A stretch of 5,793 nt of DNA from an uncultured Methanomethylovorans sp. (GTDB lineage: Archaea; Halobacteriota; Methanosarcinia; Methanosarcinales; Methanosarcinaceae). The notes beneath the pieces are model-generated. The model had not been told where the DNA came from. It saw only the letters and a list, made by a program, of their open reading frames with translations, and did no database searches. Below are positions 1-5,793 of this stretch, piece after piece (within the stretch, counting starts at the first letter, position 1; each line of letters opens with the position of its first letter). Made by a program: the position numbers and the translations under genes. Location of the stretch: NCBI GenBank assembly GCA_937968035.1, contig CALBTS010000392.1, forward strand, positions 1 to 5,793, read 5' to 3'.

Positions 1-46
1 ACCACCGAGATCTACACTCTTTCCCTACACGACGCTCTTCCGATCT
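1..46 (+). other. Illumina sequencing adapter contamination (not genomic)
   Basis: Bases 1-46 are identical to the last 46 bases of the 58-base Illumina P5/TruSeq universal adapter, ending in the familiar GCTCTTCCGATCT. The match is recognised from memory of the adapter sequence. It sits exactly at the contig edge, as expected from untrimmed reads. Any gene call reaching into it is chimeric: read on the minus strand it supplies the codons for DRKSVV followed by a TAG stop. It should be trimmed before annotation. Confidence 0.98.
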
Positions 47-2970
47 GAAACATTGTCAACGAAACTTGCGGCTGCGAAGAATGTAAGAGTGATCTCCCAG
101 GGTTTTGCATGCCGATGTGTTATAACATGAGCATCCTTCGCGTTCTTAAGAGCCATCATACCATTTATATCGCTAGCTATTGAACTATTAGCGACAGATG
201 AACAGATGAATGCTGAAGTTGAACCTACAACAAGCCCCACCTTACCAAAGCTCCATTTTTCAGTGGCAGAAATGGGTATCATCTGATTATGTATTCCAAG
301 CTTATAGTTTTCAAGTAGTGAGGGGTATGTTGCCTTTACCTCATGAACAAGCTTTTCAAGTTCATTCTTCCCGCTGTCATCGTTATCCAGGCTGGTCAGA
401 TTGGACATGTCGCTAATAAGAGAGAGGATCTTTGGATTGATATCGCCTGTCTTTGTCCTATAAAGGCTTTTGTGGGTCTTGTTCTGTAATCTTGTTCTCT
501 CACTGATTTTCTTGAGGTGATCATAAAATACCTCATAGTGCTTATTCAAATCCCTTCTGGAATTGAATGTCCTCTCATGTAGTTCATCAACACTGGACAT
601 CATCTCAGACAAAGCCTTTTTCGTATCAATTTGGTCCTGAGTATTCTTCAGTTGTCCTTCGATCTCCTTTGTCTTTATGTAATACCCATCTTTTTTCAGA
701 TATGCTTCCGTTAAGAACTCGCGTAAACTCCTACGCAATTCACTTTTATCAAGATCAAAGAGAGAATTGAGCTGATCAATATCTACCTGGTCTTTCATCA
801 GGTCTGAAAGGAATGCATCTATCATCTGTTTTTTGGCATCTTCTGCTTTCTTCTTTAATCCACTGTTAACGAAATCTTCTGGAATATAGAATTCAAACGG
901 GCTGTTGATCTGAATATTCCAGTACTTGGCATTGGTTTTGATGTAATCTTCCTTTTCTTTTTTCAATGCCTCAGATTTACGTATCTTTTTCTTCTTATCG
1001 CCCTTGATAAGGCTTACGAGGCCGCCACCCTTTTCATGGTTCTTCCGTTCAGAGTCATAGAAATAATACATGGCAATAGCATCTATGAAACTTACAAGAC
1101 CATCCAAACTCTGATCGTTCTCGCCCCATAAACCTTTGATGTCCTGCTGGATCTCAGAAACGTTTGATTCCCTCAACCAACTACTTTTATCCCGGGCCTT
1201 TATCTCTTCGCTCTTGAACTGGGAAATGAACTGGTCTATCTTCATTTTTAGTTCTTTTTCTTTTTCAGAAGAGGAATGGATCTTCTTTTTAAGAGTACAG
1301 TAATTCTCAATATCCTTATCAACATCAAAGAACTTTTGATCTACTTTCCTGTCTATCTGTTCCCGAAGCTTTTTTGCATCCTGTGATTCCTCTTCCTGCA
1401 CAATGCGATTCTTTTCAAGGTCTTTGATTTCATCCTTCAACTTTTTAGACTTCGCATCCAGGTCACTGATGCTGGATATCACACTCTGGTTTCCTTTAAG
1501 GATATCCAACAAAGATGATCTGGCAGTTTCATCGGTAATGCCAGATACTTTCTTGAAAAGACGAGCAGTTTCTTCTAAGTTCTGTAAAGCCTCTGGGATT
1601 AGTCTCGCCAGTTTTTTATCGTTCTCATCTGTCAGCTCATTTTCTTTGACATTCATTGATCCGGTCTTGACCTTGCTCAGATACTCGATCATATCATCAA
1701 AATTCTTTATCTTGTCCATTTGCAGTTCTGCAGGTATCTGGTTTGCAATGAAGTATTCGATGGTATCCATACTCTTGTAGTTGAGAAGTTTCCCAATCTC
1801 ATTCTTCAAGACGTTTTCAATGTTTTTGTACTCCTTTTTTAGATACTCAAAGTCTTCTCTTGTAGGTGGCATTTCATTGAATGAGTGATACCTCTCAAGG
1901 AAGGCAGAAACGTACTGGTTAAGTTCTTTCCTGGAGATCACAATCATTTCAAGTTCATTAATAACCTTTTCGTATTGACTTTTCAGTACCTTGAGTTCCT
2001 CTATTGGATATTCTATTATGTGGGAATCTGCAAAAATAAACGATGAGAACGGGCCTTTTGCATCACTTATGTTGATGTCACCTCTTTCAATGTGGAAAAA
2101 ATTGACAAAAACATTTGGGAACATGGAATCAAACTCATGTACCTCTTCCTTTGCTTCTTCTCCTTTTTTATATCCTGTGGGACCTAAAGATGTTACTACA
2201 ATATTGTTGAAAAGCCTCTCATGCAAGTTTAGATATTCAAGTTCTGTCAGAGCAATAGCTGCATTAAGCTGCTCCTTTTCTCCTTCCCTGGTTGTCGGTA
2301 AAACTATGAAGAGGCATAGTTGTGTGGAGTCACCTTTGAAAGCCCTGATATATCTTGCTAGGTCTATGAACATCCCGGAACCAGTGCCTCCCCCCAGTCC
2401 TACGATAATTGCTACACTACCCCTGCTGGAGAACGTAGGAAAACCGCTTGCTTCACCCTCAGTTATTACCTTATAGAATATGGCTTTTGAAATTGCTCTT
2501 CTGCGATGTACCCCACCTCCAAAGTCATCCATTACAAAGGGATCGATCTTTGCCAGGTCTGCAAAAGTTATGCCATCCTCGGTGTTATCGTTCAACCACC
2601 AGGTAGTTACTTTAGGTTCTGACCTTTTGTTCTTAACCTTTTCAGCTACTTCCTTACTTGCCAGGTCAGATACCTCAACGATATTTGCAAGAGAAGGTAA
2701 ATAGTAAAATTTACTTTCTATACTCCCTGATGCACCTAATTCCGCTATCTTTTTGCGCAAATTTTCATAATGTTGTTCATCACCGATCTTTTCATTCGCA
2801 TCAGCATCCATCGTGTAGACTTTCAGCCTTCTACCATCATTTGAATAATGTTGTAAGAACCAGTCGTTATTACACACTTCCATAGCAAGCCTTTTACCGC
2901 AGCCGCCAACCCCAACTATTGTCAAATCTACCGGAAGCTGCAAAGGTGCAGCAATATTATTTGAGTTCAT
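47..2970 (-). CDS. Large tubulin/FtsZ-superfamily GTPase with long coiled coil (3'-truncated)
   Basis: A predicted cytoplasmic GTP-binding cytoskeletal protein. Residues 18-25 (IVGVGGCG) resemble the FtsZ nucleotide-binding T1 loop. Residues 193-199 are the tubulin/FtsZ signature GGGTGSG. The stretch at 224-246 (LPTTREG, then AxxxLTELEYL) parallels the FtsZ segment PFxFEG...AxxGLxxL. The GTPase part spans about residues 15-330. It is followed by roughly 500 residues of K/E-rich helix, strongest near 500-595, with a basic patch at 656-672, and then a hydrophobic region at 905-974. I see no clear FtsZ-type T7 loop NxDxxD. Canonical FtsZ and CetZ are about 350-400 aa, so this fits better with the long tubulin-like proteins (Pfam Tubulin_2; FtsZl-1 of Makarova and Koonin). 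The start overlaps the upstream stop as ATGA. About 974 codons are genomic; the apparent ORF continues to base 25 only through adapter, so the true C-terminus is unknown. Superfamily assignment is strong; subfamily is inference. Confidence 0.9.
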
Positions 2971-3704
2971 TCCTCTCCATCCTCCTCAGAATTGCCCATC
3001 CTTATTCCAATTATTAGTCCAATTACTCCTACTGCAATAATACCAATTGCTGTCCAGAGAAGGGGTACGGTCCGACCTTCATTCCTTGAGTTTAGATGAT
3101 CAGAAAGCTCGTTTGCTTCGTTGACCAATCCTTTATCAAATAATCCCTGCAAATATTTTCTTACAAATGGATCCTCAATGGTGTCAAGTTTTTCCCCAAA
3201 TTGATCTATTTCAGGAACAGAAACCGAAAATGTTCTTGTATCTCCTATTCCTATTGGATTATTACTCTCATCTGTGAATTGTAAACGATAATATGCATAG
3301 CCTGTCCTTTTCGGATCGAATTTGATCAGAGTTACCTTATCAACTTGCTTTACAGTCTTGATAGTCGGTGTCCTTCCTTTAACTTGTATAGTAAGTGAAC
3401 TTGTTGTTCCATCTAAAGGAAGCGCATAGATGTTTGAATCAGAAGAAATGTTGAGGTCTGTAAAGGTAAAGATCGGATCAGTACCGTTCTTTTGCAAATC
3501 ACTGTTAATAGACATATAATCCGCAGCAAGGGGTATTCCTGTGATTACCATTGTAAAATCAACAAGTTCTCCTTCTTCTACTTCGTCAGGAGTGCTACTA
3601 TCAACTTCCACCTGCAATGCATATGCATTTGAGACTACTACTAGCAGAACAAAACAAAATAATAAAGATTTGAGAATTTTTGACGATAACATTTGCATTC
3701 CCAT
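2967..3704 (-). CDS. Single-pass membrane-anchored surface protein, family not recognised
   Basis: A 245-aa protein of unrecognised family. Residues 1-29 form a signal peptide: a basic start with lysines at 9 and 12, a hydrophobic core LLFCFVLLVVV, and a likely cut after AYA (27-29). Residues 30-165 are rich in beta-strand-forming and Thr/Ser residues, as in Ig-like or other beta-sandwich surface domains, with two N-glycosylation sequons (N73-G-T, N85-I-S). Residues 166-210 look helical and charged. Residues 213-234 form one membrane segment, followed by the short tail RMGNSEEDGEE. Predicted topology is outside/membrane/short cytoplasmic tail. It is the first gene of the operon, and its stop overlaps the start of the tubulin-like gene by 4 nt, so a role as membrane partner or anchor for that GTPase is plausible but inferred. 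The start at 3704 is chosen for the GGAAGG site 8 nt upstream; ATGs at codons 3 and 5 are alternatives. Confidence 0.88.
   Translation of the reverse strand: MGMQMLSSKILKSLLFCFVLLVVVSNAYALQVEVDSSTPDEVEEGELVDFTMVITGIPLAADYMSINSDLQKNGTDPIFTFTDLNISSDSNIYALPLDGTTSSLTIQVKGRTPTIKTVKQVDKVTLIKFDPKRTGYAYYRLQFTDESNNPIGIGDTRTFSVSVPEIDQFGEKLDTIEDPFVRKYLQGLFDKGLVNEANELSDHLNSRNEGRTVPLLWTAIGIIAVGVIGLIIGIRMGNSEEDGEE
2971..2985 (-). promoter_or_regulatory. Shine-Dalgarno site for the tubulin-like gene, inside the upstream gene
   Basis: On the minus strand GGAGG (2985-2981) lies 10 nt before the ATG at 2970, and a second GGAG (2978-2975) lies 4 nt before it. The same bases encode the acidic tail EEDGEE of the upstream membrane protein, and its TGA stop overlaps the ATG. 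This decides the start and suggests translational coupling of the two genes. Confidence 0.75.
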
Positions 3705-3712
3705 TGTACAAA

Positions 3713-3719
3713 CCTTCCT
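3713..3719 (-). promoter_or_regulatory. Ribosome binding site for the membrane protein gene
   Basis: The minus strand reads AGGAAGG at 3719-3713, 8 nt before the ATG at 3704. It is an imperfect match to the archaeal AGGAGGTGA consensus, but its spacing favours the first of three closely spaced in-frame ATGs. Confidence 0.5.
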
Positions 3720-3748
3720 ATTTCATTATTATAAACAACCATTTCACC

Positions 3749-3755
3749 ATTTATA
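3749..3755 (-). promoter_or_regulatory. Candidate TATA box for the membrane protein/tubulin-like operon
   Basis: The minus strand reads TATAAAT at 3755-3749. An archaeal start site about 25 nt downstream would fall near 3726, giving a leader of about 22 nt that still includes the ribosome site. A second candidate, TATAAT near 3733-3728, would give an almost leaderless transcript lacking that site and is less likely. This is motif-based only. Confidence 0.45.
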
Positions 3756-3758
3756 CGA

Positions 3759-3774
3759 ATAATGTATACATTAT
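3759..3774. promoter_or_regulatory. Perfect 16-bp palindrome, candidate operator
   Basis: ATAATGTATACATTAT is its own reverse complement, centred between 3766 and 3767. It lies 3 bp upstream of the candidate TATA box of the minus-strand operon, where the BRE and activator or repressor sites occur in archaea. A dimeric regulator site is the natural reading. The A+T-rich context raises the chance of coincidence. Confidence 0.4.
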
Positions 3775-3888
3775 ATGAAATACTTATTGTAATGTGACGT
3801 GTTATTTCTAGAGCCTTGACAATAAATATGGCATGAAATATGTGTTGTGAGCAAATATTTAAACCTTCTTATTTTTTTTCCATTAGGG

Positions 3889-3923
3889 TATCGAACCGCC
3901 TATAAGAGACCGTAAATTCGATA
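3889..3923. repeat. 7-bp inverted repeat, 21-nt spacer
   Basis: TATCGAA (3889-3895) is perfectly complementary to TTCGATA (3917-3923). The spacer contains CTATAAG, which resembles a TATA element. It could be a hairpin or a two-half-site protein-binding site. The arms are short and chance is possible. Confidence 0.3.
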
Positions 3924-3951
3924 ATTTGAACATAATAATTGAAGATTTTTG

Positions 3952-4082
3952 GGCTCTGTAGAAATTCTCTTTTTCCGAGGAAATATTCAGATTGGAATTT
4001 CTACTAAATGCATCAGAACCTATCGTTCAGCAACGGATATTTTAAGCCATAATATTGATTTTAATATGTTTTCTACAGAGCC
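3952..4082. mobile_element. MITE-like or decayed IS-end unit, 131 bp
   Basis: GGCTCTGTAGAAA (3952-3964) is a perfect inverted copy of TTTCTACAGAGCC (4070-4082), bounding 131 bp with no intact transposase. The size, perfect terminal repeats beginning with GG and intergenic location fit a miniature inverted-repeat element or an internally deleted insertion sequence. I cannot see a clear target-site duplication: the flanks TTTTTG and GAGCTT do not match. The parent IS family is not assigned. A long-loop hairpin serving another purpose is the alternative. Confidence 0.5.
3958..4004. repeat. 10-bp inverted repeat nested in the MITE-like unit
   Basis: GTAGAAATTC (3958-3967) is perfectly complementary to GAATTTCTAC (3995-4004) across a 27-nt loop. 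Its left arm shares GTAGAAA with the left terminal repeat, so pairing with 3995-4004 and pairing with 4070-4082 are mutually exclusive. Confidence 0.5.
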
Positions 4083-4228
4083 GAGCTTCTCATATCTTAT
4101 AAAGAAAGCTTTCTGGACAGCATACTGGATAGTTTCATTGAGATGTAGGAATTTGGTATGCACCACAAATGAGTTCATCACTGTTTGCCCAGTGTGATAA
4201 CTTCGAACTCTTTTGAAGTTTAAGTAAA

Positions 4229-4236
4229 GTATATAC
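4229..4236 (+). promoter_or_regulatory. Candidate TATA box for the macroglobulin gene
   Basis: GTATATAC, preceded by the purine-rich AGTAAA as a possible BRE, would place a transcription start near 4256 and give a leader of about 30 nt containing the GGGAG ribosome site. A second candidate, ATATAAAT at 4258-4265, would give a nearly leaderless message and fits less well. Confidence 0.4.
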
Positions 4237-4273
4237 AGCAGTTTAACCCACTCTAACATATAAATGCAAGAAT

Positions 4274-4278
4274 GGGAG
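4274..4278 (+). promoter_or_regulatory. Ribosome binding site for the macroglobulin gene
   Basis: GGGAG ends 8 nt before the ATG at 4287. Together with the signal peptide that begins immediately after that ATG, it fixes the start codon. Confidence 0.6.
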
Positions 4279-4286
4279 TAACTACC

Positions 4287-5793
4287 ATGTCAAAAAGGTC
4301 AAGACTTCTGCTGTTATCACTATTGTTGATCTCTATCTTTCTTTCAGGATGTTTGAACTCAAAAGACCTGCCTTCCAACATTGCAGGTCAATGCAGTGAT
4401 GGTGCATCGTTTTCAGGTGATGAGTTCCTGATACTTGCACCTAAGACACTTTTTTCAGGAGGGGAAAGTGCTGTGACCATGGCTGCATTCAATGAAGGCC
4501 AGCCTGTTGTCAGATGTGTGGATTACACGCTTAAAGATGCGAACAATAAGGTTATCCCACTGGTACAGGCATCAACTTCAGATGCAGGTAATGCAGTGGC
4601 TTCCTTCGAAGTGCCAGAGATAAAAGAAGGGCAGTACACTCTGACCGCAAAACCCGCAGGTTCAGATACAGAGTTCACGACCACATTACAAGTAATTAGG
4701 AACAATCCCATCTTTATCGAAACCGACAAACCCATCTACAAACCCGGACAGACAATACACGGCCGCTTGCTCACTGTAAACAATAATCTGTTACCTGTTG
4801 AGCAACAGACCATGGTGGAGATCGCTGACGCAAAGGGTGTCAAGGTATTCAAAGAGAACCTCACCTCCAATGAATATGGTGTAACCTACTTTGACCTGCC
4901 CCTGGCATCAGAACTCAATCTGGGTACATGGAAGATAAAAGCCACTTCAGGCAGTTCCGGTTCAGAAGTCGACATCCGCGTGGAAAAATACGTGCTGCCC
5001 AAATTCGATGTACAGGTCACCACTCCTAAAGACTGGTTCCTTGTATCTGAACCGGTGACAGGCTCTGTATCTGCAGAATATTTCTTCGGGAAAACTGTAG
5101 AAGGCAATGTGACCGTAGATGCCATGCGCTACGTAGGTACCTGGGAACAATATGCCACCTTCACATCTGCGCTCAAGAACGGTTCAGTGGATCTTGAACT
5201 GCCGGAGGTGGGATATGCAGCGGGCACTTACGGTGCAGAGGGACAAGGAAGCCTTATGCTAAATATAACTGTAACCGATACCGGAGGTCACAGTGAAAGG
5301 TCCACACAGCTGCTCACTGTCGCCCAGTCGCCTGTAGTACTGAAACTCATACCCGAGTCTAATTCCATAAAACCCGGGATGCCTTTGCAGGTGCTGCTCG
5401 TGACCCAGGACCCCGGAGGTAAACCTGTAGATACCGATGTAAGTATCACTGCAAGTTTCACTGATGAGAATTACAATCAGGAGACGCAGCAGGATACTAT
5501 AAAGACCCAGAACGGCACGTACCTGCTAACTTATAATGTGCCTGCCAATGCTCAGGCACTTGACCTTTCAGTAGACGTGCAGGATGCTTATGCATACGCA
5601 AACCTCAACGCTGTATATTCACCTTCCGCCAGTTTCATACACATCAGCCAGACCAGCGAGGGAGTTCCGAAAGTGGGTGAATCCATCACGTTCAAAGTGT
5701 ACTCCACCAACAAGGGAACTGTATTCTATGATGTGTTTGCCAACGGCAGGACAGTATATTCTGCCACAAGCAGCGAATCGGATATAAGCATCC
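4287..5793 (+). CDS. Alpha-2-macroglobulin/thioester-protein family lipoprotein (3' end beyond window)
   Basis: The first 502 codons of a secreted, lipid-anchored macroglobulin. Residues 1-21 form a signal peptide with basic residues at 3, 4 and 6, a Leu/Ile-rich core, and the lipobox LSGC with C22 as the lipidated cysteine. Residues about 46-68 (FLILAPKTLFSGG) match the MG1 opening of animal thioester proteins. Residues 142-155 (IFIETDKPIYKPGQ) are the hallmark MG2 motif, and 235-240 (YVLPKF) the MG2/MG3 junction. Further beta-sandwich repeats, probably MG3-MG5, continue to the window edge. C36 and C77 are the only cysteines after C22 and could form a disulfide. The thioester GCGEQ, if present, would lie beyond the window. 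Relatives trap proteases or bind covalently to targets; the archaeal role is unknown. Unlike bacterial homologues beside pbpC, its neighbour here is a divergent tubulin-like operon. Family assignment is firm; thioester chemistry is unproven. Confidence 0.93.
   Translation, partial: MSKRSRLLLLSLLLISIFLSGCLNSKDLPSNIAGQCSDGASFSGDEFLILAPKTLFSGGESAVTMAAFNEGQPVVRCVDYTLKDANNKVIPLVQASTSDAGNAVASFEVPEIKEGQYTLTAKPAGSDTEFTTTLQVIRNNPIFIETDKPIYKPGQTIHGRLLTVNNNLLPVEQQTMVEIADAKGVKVFKENLTSNEYGVTYFDLPLASELNLGTWKIKATSGSSGSEVDIRVEKYVLPKFDVQVTTPKDWFLVSEPVTGSVSAEYFFGKTVEGNVTVDAMRYVGTWEQYATFTSALKNGSVDLELPEVGYAAGTYGAEGQGSLMLNITVTDTGGHSERSTQLLTVAQSPVVLKLIPESNSIKPGMPLQVLLVTQDPGGKPVDTDVSITASFTDENYNQETQQDTIKTQNGTYLLTYNVPANAQALDLSVDVQDAYAYANLNAVYSPSASFIHISQTSEGVPKVGESITFKVYSTNKGTVFYDVFANGRTVYSATSSESDISI

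Larger units (their letters stand above)
3705..4286. other. Divergent intergenic region, no convincing gene
   Basis: This 582-bp A+T-rich stretch separates the minus-strand operon from the plus-strand macroglobulin gene. It holds promoter elements at both edges, a palindrome (3759-3774), an 8-T run at 3872-3879, a 7-bp inverted repeat (3889-3923) and a MITE-like unit (3952-4082). Two small open frames overlap here: a 79-codon minus-strand frame from 4259 with no ribosome site, and an 82-codon plus-strand frame beginning with TTG at 3949. Both cross the MITE-like repeat ends and neither resembles a known protein, so neither is called. Confidence 0.7.

Noticed and set aside
1991..2476. 161-codon plus-strand open frame antisense to the GTPase domain
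   Set aside because: It is a Ser/Phe-rich shadow of the tubulin-like gene, with composition dictated by the opposite strand.
3816..3844. Bacterial sigma-70-like promoter, TTGACA with 17-bp spacing to TATGTG
   Set aside because: The -10 match is poor, no gene follows on that strand within a sensible distance, and the context looks archaeal, so this is probably chance in A+T-rich DNA.
3881..3925. tRNA-like T-arm on the minus strand (GGTTCGATACC)
   Set aside because: The putative T-stem fails after two pairs, and no D-arm, anticodon arm or acceptor stem can be built around it.
3995..4010. AATTTCTACTAA resembles the Cas12a CRISPR repeat handle
   Set aside because: The required GTAGA stem partner does not follow, there is no repeat-spacer periodicity, and no cas gene is in the window. 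The match is explained by the inverted repeat with 3958-3967.
3949..4197. 82-codon plus-strand open frame
   Set aside because: It starts with TTG without a ribosome site, and its first half is the MITE-like unit.
4199..4220. Weak hairpin AACTTC/GAAGTT upstream of the macroglobulin gene
   Set aside because: A 6-bp stem with a 10-nt loop in A+T-rich DNA and no T-run after it is not enough to call a terminator or operator.
4020..4259. 79-codon minus-strand open frame in the intergenic region
   Set aside because: It has no ribosome site, crosses the end of the MITE-like repeat, resembles no known protein and overlaps the macroglobulin promoter.

Overview
The window looks like the end of a contig from a methanogenic archaeon, probably of the Methanosarcinales. 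That placement is inference. It rests on TATA-type promoter elements with short leaders and Shine-Dalgarno sites, A+T-rich intergenic DNA, and the protein families present; no rRNA or other marker gene is available. The first 46 bases are not genomic. They match the 3' 46 bases of the 58-base Illumina P5/TruSeq universal adapter, so real sequence begins at base 47.

Left half (47-3704, minus strand): a two-gene operon. The first gene encodes a 245-aa membrane-anchored surface protein with a signal peptide, an extracytoplasmic beta-rich region, one C-terminal membrane segment and a short acidic tail. Its stop overlaps by 4 nt (ATGA) the start of a very long tubulin/FtsZ-superfamily protein. That protein has an N-terminal GTPase domain with the GGGTGSG signature, about 500 residues of charged helix/coiled coil, and a hydrophobic C-terminal part that runs into the adapter. 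The last six residues of the apparent ORF (DRKSVV) and its stop are adapter translation.

Middle (3705-4286): a 582-bp A+T-rich divergent intergenic region. It holds candidate promoters for both directions, a perfect 16-bp palindrome just upstream of the operon's TATA box, a 7-bp inverted repeat, and a 131-bp MITE-like unit bounded by perfect 13-bp inverted repeats. I see no convincing gene here.

Right half (4287-5793, plus strand, running off the window): the first 502 codons of a lipoprotein of the alpha-2-macroglobulin/complement C3 (thioester protein) superfamily. Its MG1-MG3 motifs look strikingly like the animal type.

Together the window shows a possible membrane-remodelling or cytoskeletal pair (tubulin-like GTPase plus a membrane protein that could anchor it) beside a large surface-exposed macroglobulin. 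A functional link across the divergent promoter region is only a hypothesis.
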